NCBI GenBank assembly: GCA_030280995.1
Contig: JASXTE010000016.1
Coordinates: forward strand, 9,695,001-9,759,000
Direction of reading: 5' to 3'
DNA: 64,000 nt
Source of the DNA: Hemileia vastatrix
Taxonomy: Eukaryota > Basidiomycota > Pucciniomycetes > Pucciniales > Zaghouaniaceae
Position numbers and translations under genes: made by a program. Positions 13,295-22,464 of the stretch are shown here, piece after piece. The notes under the pieces are model-generated. The model had not been told where the DNA came from, ran no database searches, and saw nothing but the letters and a program-made list of their open reading frames with translations. Numbering within the stretch: position 1 is the stretch's first letter; every line of letters begins with the position of its first letter.

Positions 13295-13990
13295 TTAAAC
13301 TGTGAAAAAGAATCAAAATTATTTTAATGATTCAAATTGTTAATTTCAAAATAAAATATAAATTATTGAATTTTTAACAAAATAAATTTTTTTTTTAAAT
13401 TTTTATTAAAAATCAACTAATTAACCAAAAAATGTAATACAAATAAATGTAATTACAATTATTTTTAATAAGAAATAACAATAATTAAAATGAGACCAAC
13501 CAAAAAATGTTTATACATCAACCAAAATAATTAATATCAAAATTAATATATTGGAAATATTGGAACTAAGTACTGAGTACTATTATGGTCAACCAATAAA
13601 AAAATAATTATAATAAAAGTAATTTAATAATTTATTAAAATTTAATTTTCTTCTAGGACTAAGATTTTTACTGTATTATGGTCAACTAGGAAAAAAAATT
13701 AAAAAATAATGAACACTTACACTTAGTGAATCAGCAATTAAGCCACAAAAACTGTTATTGCAGTAATAATATAATAATATGAGTGAGAGGTGCAAAGGTT
13801 AACTTACTATAGTGATTGTAAAATCTTTTCAAAATAATTTTAAATTTAATTTAATATAAACCTAAATGATTGAACCCAAGTTCAAAACACATTCTTGGCA
13901 AAAAATTTACTTTTTGGTTGGGTGGTCCGTGTGCTATGTTGTTTGTCGCAAGTATAGTAGTCATCATTGTTGTTTGGAAAGGCTCTCAAT
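13295..13990 (-). other. Leader of Gypsy-C between LTR and gag
   Basis: Non-coding. It contains the reverse complement of the Gypsy-B leader segment around 21280-21370 (CTCTCACTCATATTA...TGATTCACTGAGTGT). Much of the rest is low-complexity A/T. Confidence 0.7.
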
Positions 13991-14947
13991 TATAAGCTGG
14001 TTGTCTAGAAGAAGGATGAAAAGGAGAAAAGAATAGAGAAATGATAAAGAGATTTTTATAATAGATGTTAGCTTAATAGAGTAAGAGAGAAAAATAAAGA
14101 AATGCTACGACGAGATTTGAGCAGTGACACAACAGTGAGGTTCAATTAATAATATTTAAATCTTGTAAGTTATATAGTAGTGCGCAGTTCAAAATTAAAA
14201 TTATTATTAGACTTATAGCCACCTTAGATAATTTATTTACTTTAAAATTTAGTCTTATAATGCTAATAAAAAATATAATAAACATAATATATTTAAATTT
14301 GTATTTGAGTTGAGTTTATAATAAATGATAGAGCTACAGGGGGTTTCCCAAGGCCCTTATATAGGCAAGGGGCCCTCTGAAGCACCACAAGAAATTAAAT
14401 GCTATAAAAAATATGATAAAAAATAATTAATAGTTAAAATTATGTGTAACAAATCTTTAAGGGAAAAATATAAAACAAATAGTTAAAAAATAAGTAAGAG
14501 CCTGAAAAATCCACCAATTTAACCCCAAACAAATCTTTAAAATAAGTGAGTATTTAAATAAGATTGAAACACTTGAATTATTAACTAATTCAATTTATAA
14601 AACGTTTGATAATAGCCCATTTTCAGTGAAACATAAAAATTAAACTATTTTAATAAAATGATTAGTGTAATTAATTAATTGAGTCTGGAACATATGATAT
14701 AAATTAATATAACCCATTTTATTAGTGTAAGAATTAAATTAGGTTAAACCCATTTATTAATTAAATATTATTACCAAATTTTAGAATACAACATCAGTAA
14801 TTAATTAAATAAAATGTTTTAACTAATTTAATACCTTAATGACATAATTATGAGTCAAAAAAGCGATAAAAATTCATAATTCATATGATATAAAAGTTTT
14901 ATTTAATATTTTAATTTTTTTTTTTATTTTACTATATTATAAGTTAA
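13991..14947 (-). repeat. Gypsy-C 5' LTR, inner part, cut by the Harbinger element
   Basis: The reverse complement of the B-family LTR end (TCTAGAAGAAGG next to the leader) starts at 13991. The LTR promoter region is recognised at about 14340-14390 as the complement of CCTTATATAGG...GGGG. The LTR stops at the Harbinger TIR (14948) and resumes at 31591. Confidence 0.85.
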
Positions 14948-14964
14948 TAGGGGGTATCAATGTT
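14948..14964 (+). repeat. Left terminal inverted repeat of the Harbinger element
   Basis: TAGGGGGTATCAATGTT, perfectly complementary to 31574-31590. The flank is TTAA on the left and ATAT on the right; if the TIR is taken to begin at AGGGGG, both sides carry AAT. Confidence 0.85.
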
Positions 14965-15030
14965 CAGGGATCCACAATTAGGGATCAGGAATTTTTTTTC
15001 CCAGGATCAGACATTATTAATTGCGGAAGA

Positions 15031-15066
15031 TTCTTATCCACTAGCCCTGGGGCTAGTGGATAAGAA
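15031..15066. repeat. Perfect 17-bp hairpin near the left TIR
   Basis: Two perfectly complementary 17-nt arms (15031-15047 and 15050-15066) are separated by a 2-nt loop. The sequence lies about 80 bp inside the TIR and could be a subterminal transposase-binding or cruciform-forming site. A partly similar TTTTTATCCACAATTAAT stretch lies near the right TIR at about 31538-31555. Confidence 0.8.
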
Positions 15067-15328
15067 ATCCACGATAATGCATTATCCCGCCTCTTATACC
15101 CCAATTTCCATTCCTAATTCCTGATCCCAAACTCATCTCATCCATGATGGATTTTCAAGAAAGTCACATGACTCATAATTGCTGATGCCATCCTTAAGTC
15201 TTTCCTCACTGTATGCTACTTAATTTTGGTGGAAAACACTTAAGTTTTTTTTCTATCTACACACCCGAACTGCACATTTGGCGGTGAATTCCCACTTCCC
15301 TCATCACATAACCCTTCCACTGGCAACA

Positions 15329-16591
15329 ATGAAGCACCTCTCTACTAGGAAGCTACTTCACTCAACAATGAATGCTATCACTTTTCTTTTAGTTCTTTAC
15401 TATAGATCTGACTCTGATTTGGAAGATGCTTTAGCTTATATGTGTTTTCTTTCCAAAAAGTGTTAAATCATCACCAGGGGTCCAAATCTTTATCATGATC
15501 GCTGATATGATCTGGCCTCCATTCTCAACATTCCTCATTTAAACTTCACACAACTTTTTAGAACTTCTCCCAAATCTTTCTTCAAACTTTATCAACTCAT
15601 TTCTGAACATCCCATCTTCCATAACAATTCTCATCACAAACAGCTTAATCCTGCCATCCAACTTGCTGTTTCTCTATGTTGCTTTGGCTCAAATGGAAAT
15701 GGTGCTGCCGTATGACATTTGGATAATCTCTTTAACATAGGATATGATACCATGATATTATACACCAAGCGCTGTATGATTGCTATCCTTTCCCTCAAGT
15801 CTCAAACTCTTGCTTGGCCAACTCCAGAACAGCGACTTAAATCCTCTCAAGTAATGCAAGCTGGAGGTTTCCCTGGCTGTATAGGTTTTGTTGATGGCAC
15901 AGCCATCCCTTTGAGTCAAAATCCTGCTCATGATGGCAACCATTATTTTGATTGCAAAAAAAGGTTTCTTAAAAATCTTTTCCAAGTTCTCATCTTTCAC
16001 AATCTAACTTTTTATCTTCTTTCTAGATACTCTATTGCCATTCAACTTGTATGCAATGTCAATAAAAAATTTATTGCTTTTCACAGTGGCTGCCCTGGAT
16101 CATGTCATGACTCTTCTGTCTTCCAAAGAATGAGGATTTCTCAATCCCCTGACTCATACTTTGAAGAATCTCAGTACCTCTTTGCAGACTCAGCATAAGA
16201 AAGTGGAAAGTACATTATACCTGCATTCTGTGGTGCAAATTCAGAAAATGACCCCAAAACTGCTTTTAATTATCACCTTTCACAATCAAGAGTACAAATT
16301 GAACGTGCTATAGGTATTTTAAAGGGACGATTTTCTAGTCGTTGGGAGCTCAGAATCCAATTTCAAAAAAAATTGGAGATCAAAACTGCAAATCATTGGA
16401 TCTTGACTTGTGTAATACTCCACAATATTCTAGCTGACTTAAAGGATGAGTGGAATGATCTTTATGAAGAAGAGGATCCTGAACCACCACCGGCACTCCC
16501 CTCCCTTGATTCACAAATCATTCAATCAACCGGCATAGGCTCCATTGTAATGCCAATTACTCTCCAACATTTCACTTCACAATGCTTTTAA
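15329..16591 (+). pseudogene. Harbinger-type DDE transposase, broken
   Basis: The start is the ATG at 15329 (MKHLST), a peptide that recurs in the inverted fragment near 63640. Catalytic signature of the DDE_Tnp_4 family: first Asp in FVDGTAI (about 15887), second Asp in FADSA (about 16188), Glu in QIERAIGILKGRF (about 16300), then a helix-rich tail ending in an acidic, Pro-rich region. A 63-nt intron (15964-16026, with CTAAC near 16004 and TTTCTAG acceptor) separates the first Asp region from the rest. In-frame stops occur at about 15463, 15514, 15712 and 16196, the last replacing the Tyr of the expected DSAY motif. It would have cut and joined the element ends together with its SANT-like partner; it is now inactive. 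Confidence 0.85.
15964..16026 (+). other. Intron in the transposase pseudogene
   Basis: GTTTCT donor, CTAAC branch-like site, TTTCTAG acceptor, 63 nt. Splicing joins the block after FVDGTAI to YSIAIQLVCN in the correct frame. Confidence 0.6.
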
Positions 16592-17090
16592 TTTTTAATT
16601 TTTATGTTTTCATACTTTCCAAGTGTCCTCTTTGTGTACTTTATTCACTTGGTTTTGTATTTTGGTTTGTTGCATATTCATTTTTTTTTTGAATTTACAG
16701 TGAATATCTTTTTTTTGGATGGCTCTTTGGTTTTCTTTCACCAGCTCATCATGAAATTGCATATTTTCTTATATCTCATATTTTGTTAGTGATTTTTTTT
16801 CATTCATCACTCATATCCTTTTCATCCTCTCCTTAAACACCCCTCAGTTTTTTTTTATTGCATTTTTTTTCTCAACTCAACTCACCAGGTAGGTCATTTT
16901 TTTTTTCTTTTTTCTTGGTTTTTTATTTGCTAATCATTATTTTTTATTCTTTCATTTTTTTTGTTTTTTTTGTTTTTTTTGTAAGTGCTTCATTTATTTT
17001 TGTTCTAGGGTAAACTAATTTTTTTTGTTTTTTTCTCTTTTTTCTCTTTTTTTTTATTTTTTTTTCTCTCCTTCACCCCTCTTATCATCC
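16592..17090. other. T-rich spacer inside the Harbinger element
   Basis: Oligo-T runs on the plus strand without a credible coding frame. It leads into the C-rich arm of the foldback. Nothing else is seen. Confidence 0.5.
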
Positions 17091-17890
17091 TCAAGGCCCC
17101 CCTTTTTCCCTCTCTTTACCTGTCTCAATACCCCCTTTTTAGCTGCCTCAAATCCCCCCTTCCCCCCCTCTTTAGGTCCCTCATCACCCCCCCTTCCCCT
17201 CTTTTTAGGCACTTCAAGACTCCCCCCTTCCCCTCTCTTTATGTCCCTCAACCCCCCCTTCACCTCTCTTTTTCCGCCTCAAACCCCCCTTCCCCTCTCT
17301 TTAGCCACCTCAAACCCCCCTTCCCCTCTCTTTAGGCGCCTCAAACACCCCCCCTTCCCCCCCTTCTACTCGCTTTACCCCCCCATCCACTTCCTTACCT
17401 CCTCCTCTACCCCCCAATTTTAATTAACAAACAATCATTAATGATTGCTTGTTAAGTAATTGAATCGTTAGCAATTAGATTACTTAATGAATGATCGTTA
17501 CCGATTGTTCATTAACAAGGGGGGGGTAGAGGAGGAGGTAAGGGAGTGGAAGGGGGGGGAGGGGGGTTTGAGGCGGCTAAAGAGAGGGGAATGGGGGGGT
17601 TTAAGGCGGCTAAAGAGGGGGGGATAGGGGGGGTTGTGACATATAAAGAAGGGAAAAGGGGGGATTAAGGTAACTAAGGGAGGGGATTTGAAGGGATTTT
17701 AAGGTAACTAAGGTGGGGAATTTGGGGGGGGTTTTGAAACAATTAAGCAGGGGGTTTCAGGGGGTTTTTGAGGCAGGCAAGGAGAGGATTTGAGGGAACT
17801 TTTGAGGCAAGGAGGGAGGGATTTGTAAGGGGATTTAAAATAACTAAAGAAGGCAAAAAGGGGACATTTATGGGAGATAAAGAGGGGTTA
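17091..17890. repeat. Large polypyrimidine/polypurine inverted repeat (foldback) built of ~30-bp tandem units
   Basis: The left arm (about 17091-17420) is nearly pure C/T and consists of repeats of roughly 30 bp with the core CCCCTTCCCCTCTCTTTAG followed by a CCTCAAA spacer. The right arm (about 17520-17890) is the purine complement (AGAGGAGGAGGTAAGG, GGTTTGAGGCGGCTAAAGAG and so on). The central 100 bp is AT-rich and itself palindromic (ACAATCATTAATGATTGCTTGT). On either strand the region can fold into a long hairpin, and the C/T-G/A arms are suited to triplex (H-DNA) formation. Similarity of the arms decays outward. Confidence 0.85.
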
Positions 17891-18490
17891 CCTACTTTCA
17901 AATAAATATACTAACAAATTTTTTTTTCTAAATTTGATTAATTTTTTTGGCTGGCAGTATTATAGAAAAAAAAAAAATCTCTTTCTGTTAAGGGGTGTCC
18001 CACTTATTTACAAATCAAAAAAGGTTTTTAAATTCATTTTTAATTTTTCTAGTAAATAATTTTTCTGGTTTTTTTTTTATTAAAAAAATTTTTTTGTTTT
18101 TAATTTTGATTTTACTGAATTTTTTTTTTTTTTTTTTTCAGGATCTTGTGAGAAAATTTTTATTAACCAATCTACAGGTTCACTTTTAATTTTTAATTTT
18201 TTTTTTTTTTTTTGATTTTACTTTTACTGAAATTTTTTTTTGAATTAATTTAATTATTATTATTTTTTAAAGGATTTCACTTTTATTGTGTTTTTTAAAA
18301 TAAAACCTCAGGTTTTTTTTTGATAAATTATTTTTTTGGAAAATTTTTTTCTGATTTTTTGGTTTTTTTTTTTTCCAATTTTATTTTTCAAATAAAAAAA
18401 CAGCTTTTTTTATTATTAGGTGAGAATTTTTTTAAAAAAAAATTGAGTTGAAATTTTATTGACATTTAAATTTTTTTTCAGATCAAAAAA
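17891..18490. other. Poly-T-rich spacer upstream of the oxygenase pseudogene
   Basis: Long T runs with scattered AAAAA. It may hold the promoter or 5' UTR of the gene that starts at 18491, but no clear TATA or intron is visible. Confidence 0.4.
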
Positions 18491-19789
18491 ATGTCTTCTT
18501 CTTCAGATTCACCCCTTACTTCTCTCTTATCTTCATCTTTATCTTCTTTATCATCTTCATCTTTATCATCTCTATCATCTTCTTCAAAATCAACTTCCAT
18601 ACAATCATCTTCTAAATCATCAAAAAAAATTAATGATAATCAGTCTCATAAGAAGAAAAGATATCTGAAAAAAAAATCATCATCTAAATCTTCAAAAATA
18701 ATTATAGATAATCAGTTTTATCAGAAGAAAAGATATCTGAAAAAAAAAAATTCTCTGTGAAAGTTATTTTTGTCATATCCCAAACATTTTTTTTCATAAA
18801 ACTAAAGTAGATAAAAAAAATCAATATCCAAAAAAATTACCAGAAGATATCAAATATCTAACGTAATTTGGAGATGATCAAGTTTTTTCAGTTATCAGTA
18901 ATTCTTATAAGGCTCAATTCATATTGGAAGTTCATTCATTTGATGGTGTAAAAGATGAAACTTATAATCAACTATCGGATCTTATCATAACTCTTTATTA
19001 AATGGCTTTGGTTAGATTACCTATAAGGAATATGAATATGTTGGGTGGTATCATGATTGGATTTGGTTGGAGACCAGGTTTTGTTAAAGGATACTCTTTT
19101 GGTATGTCTAAAATTTTTTTTTCCATTTTTAATATCATTTCACTTATTTCATTTATATAGGCATATATTCGTTGGTCAAGAATATCACTAAAGCTCAAAA
19201 AGATGAAGATTTTTGCTTATGGGACACTCTACCTTTCTTTAACTCTTTTCTTTCTTTTTGACTCAAAAAGCTCTGTAATAAAACATTTGAAAAAAATCAT
19301 GAACTTTCAACCAAAGTTGGAATACCAAATTGGTGTGACTCCGAATGGGAAGATATCAGACACGAATATCTTTTATTTTCTAATGTTATTATCACTCATT
19401 CTGGATTTCACAATAGGATTCATATTGATAGGAATGATGCCAATTTTCTTACTTTTGGTATATTCTCATATATCAATCCAATAACTGGCCACCCAATACC
19501 ATCTCCAGCTAAAATCAAAGGACATGGTTTATATTTTCCAGACCACCGGTGCATCATTGATTTTGGTTTGGGAAATGGTATCATGGAAACTATTTGGAAT
19601 TCTTCTAAGGATAATCATCAAACAACCAAAGCACCTCATGGTTTGGAATCCTGTCAATATTTAACACATTTTGGTTGCTCATTTCAAATCAGTCATAAGT
19701 TGATTCAAAGAATCAATAAGGTAAAGAAAGAAGGTAAAGTTATTCGACTTAAAAAAACTTTATCTAGATCCAAAAAGTATGGGGATTAG
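18491..19789 (+). pseudogene. TET/JBP-like 2OG-Fe(II) oxygenase pseudogene inside the Harbinger element
   Basis: The N-terminus (ATG 18491) is a Ser-rich then Lys-rich disordered tract with a duplicated KKRYLKKK motif. After a frame break come about 45 residues containing LGGIMIGFGWRPG, a 59-nt intron (19102-19160, GTATGT...TATAG), and the catalytic double-stranded beta-helix: metal ligands His and Asp in HIDRND (19421-19429), FLTFG, GLYFPDHRCIIDFG, and the distal His in DNHQTT (19616-19618). This pattern is that of the Tet-like 2OG-Fe(II) oxygenases expanded in basidiomycetes, which oxidise 5-methyl-pyrimidines in related TET/JBP enzymes. In-frame stops occur at about 18999 and 19259. The metal ligands are intact although the ORF is dead. 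The family is recognised from motifs only. Confidence 0.75.
19102..19160 (+). other. Intron in the oxygenase pseudogene
   Basis: GTATGT donor and TTATATAG acceptor, 59 nt, T-rich. Splicing links the LGGIMIGFGW block to the catalytic block in frame. Confidence 0.6.
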
Positions 19790-19946
19790 AGTTGTCATTG
19801 AAAATTTTATATTTTTTCATTAATTATTAATAAATATTTTAAATTTATCAAATTTCTCAAGTTAAGTGATGAGCCAATGACCTTTGGTTGTATAAAAGGT
19901 AATCATGATAACATTTATTTGTTTCATGGGGTTCCTCTTGCCTATA

Positions 19947-21089
19947 TGTCAGCCAGGCTATTCCAGGAGTCCAGTAAATGATATATAAATTATAAAACCT
20001 TAAAGAGTGGGTAAGACTTGTATTTAATGAATATAACTTAATATTTTATTACATAATGAAATTATATAAGAATTTTATTATATACAAATGTTACATTAAA
20101 TTTATTGGTTATATATATTTTTATATACAATTAAATTGAAAATAATATAATATATTCTACAAATAATGGCGCATTTTTATATATTTAATAATTATAAATT
20201 TATATTTAATTAATTAAAAAACATATATTATAATTACAAGTGTAAATTTGATTTATAATATATTTAAATTAATTACTTAAATTTATATATTAACTAATAC
20301 CTCTCATATGATACTAAACAATTATTAAGGACGCTTCTTTTGACCCTTAATTGTGTTAGAAAAAACAAATAAATTAATTTGGACTAAATTGAGATTAATT
20401 GCTTGTTTTGTTGCGTCAAAGTATTTTTTGTTTCACTTAAAATGTCCTCTAATCAGGATGTACCATCTGTTGGGAATTATATTTCTCATAGTTCCTATGT
20501 TTCCACTCTTGTTTAGTTATTTACTATTGTCACTTACTGATTTGGGGATTAATGGCGGGGAAATTGGATTCTTAATTGGGCTTTTAATTATTTGTTTCAT
20601 GTTTTTCTCTATATTGTTATGTTTCATTTACTCTTTTGATATGTTTGTTTTATTCCTTTCTAATCATTGTATTTACTGATATAGTAGCGCTTCAGAGGAC
20701 CCATTGCCTATAAAAGGGCCTTGGATAATCCCCTGTAGCCTTATCACTTATTATACACTCAACAATTTAAATACAATTTTTATATTACGTTTATATTCTT
20801 TTTATTAGTAATAAAATTCTAATTAAAATTTTATATAACAATTTAAAGGTTGCTTTAAGTCTGATAGTAATTATATTGGTTGCCGCGCAGAACTCTTACT
20901 TAAAAAAAATAATAAAATTTTATAAAACCAATTTGTTGTCTCTTCTCAGCTCACTCATCGTTGTTTTCTCTCAATAAATTAAATAATTTTATTAAATTTT
21001 ATTTCTTTTATTACCCATACTCCTTTCCTCCTTCTCCTCCTCTCATTCCTTCTTCTATTTTTCTCCTTCTTCTAGACGACCGGCCGACA
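19947..21089 (+). repeat. 5' LTR of Gypsy-B
   Basis: TGTCAGCC...GGCCGACA, 1143 bp. A TATAAAAG promoter box is at 20709-20716. The open hydrophobic frame at 20353-20679 starts at GTG and is not regarded as a gene. The copy at 27988-29130 has the same length. Confidence 0.96.
20709..20716 (+). promoter_or_regulatory. LTR TATA box of Gypsy-B
   Basis: TATAAAAG followed by GGCCTTGG. It is preserved in all LTR copies of this family (8671, 20709, 28750), including the older solo LTR. Confidence 0.6.
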
Positions 21090-21782
21090 ACTGAGGGCCT
21101 TTCCAACGACGACGACGATTGAAGCCTGGCGACGAACGACAAAACGCACGGACCACCTAGCAAAACGAAACTTTTGCCGCGACTGTGTTTCGAACTTGGG
21201 TTCGACATCTTAGGTTTATATAATATTAATTTTTATATTATTTTGAAGTGATTTTTCGATCACTATAGTAAGTTCACCTTTGCGCCTCTCACTCATATTA
21301 CTATATTTTTATTGCAATAACAGTGATTGTGGCTTAATTGCTGATTCACTGAGTGTAAGTGTTCAATTTTAAAAAATTTTTTTTTTTCCTAGTTTACCAT
21401 TATAGAGTGTTAAATCCTCTTAGTCCTAGAAGAATTGACATTATTATTAATACAAATTGAATTATTAATTTAATTTTTTTTATTATTAATTATTGTTAAT
21501 TTTGGTTGACTTAAAAGTACATTGTGCTTAGTCCCAATATATTGCCATATTTAATATTGGTAATTAATTGGTTGAATTAACTAACTTGTTATTCCCAATT
21601 TAAACTTGCAATCCATTTTTTTTTAAAAAAAAAATTAATTTTTTAATTATTACTTTATATTGAAAAGTTATTTTTTCTATAATTTAATTAATTAAAAAAT
21701 TTTTTTATTTGGAGCAATTATTGACTAACTTTGATTATTTTTTTTATAAAGTACAAAGTAAAATATTAATCTTCCCACTAGT
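21090..21782 (+). other. Leader between the 5' LTR and gag of Gypsy-B
   Basis: About 690 nt, non-coding. No TGG-type tRNA primer-binding site follows the LTR edge, which reads ACTGAGGGCC. A segment at 21280-21370 is conserved in Gypsy-C. The remainder is T/A-rich low complexity. Confidence 0.6.
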
Positions 21783-22464
21783 ATGTCCAACAATTTGACA
21801 GAAAAAATGGATAACATGCAAGTGGATGAAATAGAAATTGACTATGATGCTGACACTGTAAGTTCTTCTAAAGTTGGTCATAAAAAATCTTATGTTAACA
21901 CAAAGAATTCACATACTGCAGGATGTGGAAATGACAGGAAATGCAAAGAAACCAAACCCCCTTCCCCCAGTACCACAGAAGGAAGTAAAGCCTCTAGTGC
22001 CTCAAGAAGGTCTTCCAAAAGGCTTCAAAATAAAAAAGCTTCCTCTGCCACAACAAATCAGCAACCTATCCAGTCATATAAAAGAGTTGAAGACAGAAAA
22101 TATGACGTACAAAGCAAAGGTAGACACATTGTGGGATCAGGTCCAAGAACTCAGGAACCAGATTCAGGCCCAGGCCCCTCCTCAATTGCCTCCCAATCAG
22201 CTTCAATTTCAGGCTCAACCTTCACAGCCACCCAGCTCAACCATCCAAAATCCAAATACTATGGAAGTAGAGCAATGGAAATGGGATTATCTAATGAGTC
22301 ACTACCAACAGAATGTGCAACACCCTCCCCATCATCAGCCTGGCCCATCCAGAACACCCAATTTCCATCCACCTCCTCATCCCTACCAACAAAGCAGGAG
22401 AAAGAAGGCCCAAGCACAATCCCAAACCCAGTCCCAGGGGAAGTTTCCTCCTCTGCCATGGTAA
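21783..22464 (+). CDS. Gypsy-B spliced ORF1: coiled-coil/WKWD protein in the alternate frame
   Basis: Exon 1 is 21783-21857 (25 codons shared with gag-pol). Exon 2 is 21922-22464 in the +1 frame, giving a 205-residue product. The sequence shows a conserved GT-AG intron between them, an acidic N-terminus, a D-V-E-M-T-G junction, a basic Pro-rich stretch, a conserved coiled-coil block (KGFKIKKLPL...HIKELK), a Pro/Gln-rich region, the WKWDY motif and a Pro-Trp-stop end. The same frame is conserved in Gypsy-C and at WKWD in Gypsy-A. In the coil block it is 30/47 identical to C, whereas the overlapping gag-pol frame is only about 18/48 identical there (counts by eye). No known domain is recognised. 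It may be the true gag leader, an RNA chaperone or an assembly factor. Confidence 0.65.
21858..21921 (+). other. Conserved 64-nt intron in Gypsy-B gag
   Basis: GTAAGTTCTTCTAAA donor, GTTAACA branch-like site and ACTGCAG acceptor. It is phase 0 and its length is 1 modulo 3, so splicing moves ribosomes from the gag-pol frame into the alternate frame. The donor, the acceptor and the DVEMTG codons after it are conserved in Gypsy-C, while the interior is not. Confidence 0.65.
22458..22464 (+). promoter_or_regulatory. ATGGTAA start/stop overlap
   Basis: The ATG (22458-22460) is in the gag-pol frame and the TAA (22462-22464) ends ORF1. This arrangement would allow termination-reinitiation to make gag-pol from the spliced RNA. 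Gypsy-C keeps ATGGTAA; Gypsy-A has GTGGTAA at 341-347. Confidence 0.4.

Larger units (their letters stand above)
11985..14947 (-). mobile_element. Gypsy-C: truncated relative of Gypsy-B, minus strand
   Basis: Read on the minus strand this is LTR (13991 upward), leader, then gag, all matching Gypsy-B in order. Homology stops abruptly near 11985, inside the gag coiled-coil region, so the rest of gag and all of pol are missing. Its LTR continues beyond a Harbinger insertion at 31591-31898. It is a dead fragment. Confidence 0.85.

Noticed and set aside
17025..17423. 132-residue Pro/Ser/Phe-rich ORF and its minus-strand Gly/Lys-rich partner
   Set aside because: Both are translations of the polypyrimidine/polypurine repeat arms with no start context or conservation.
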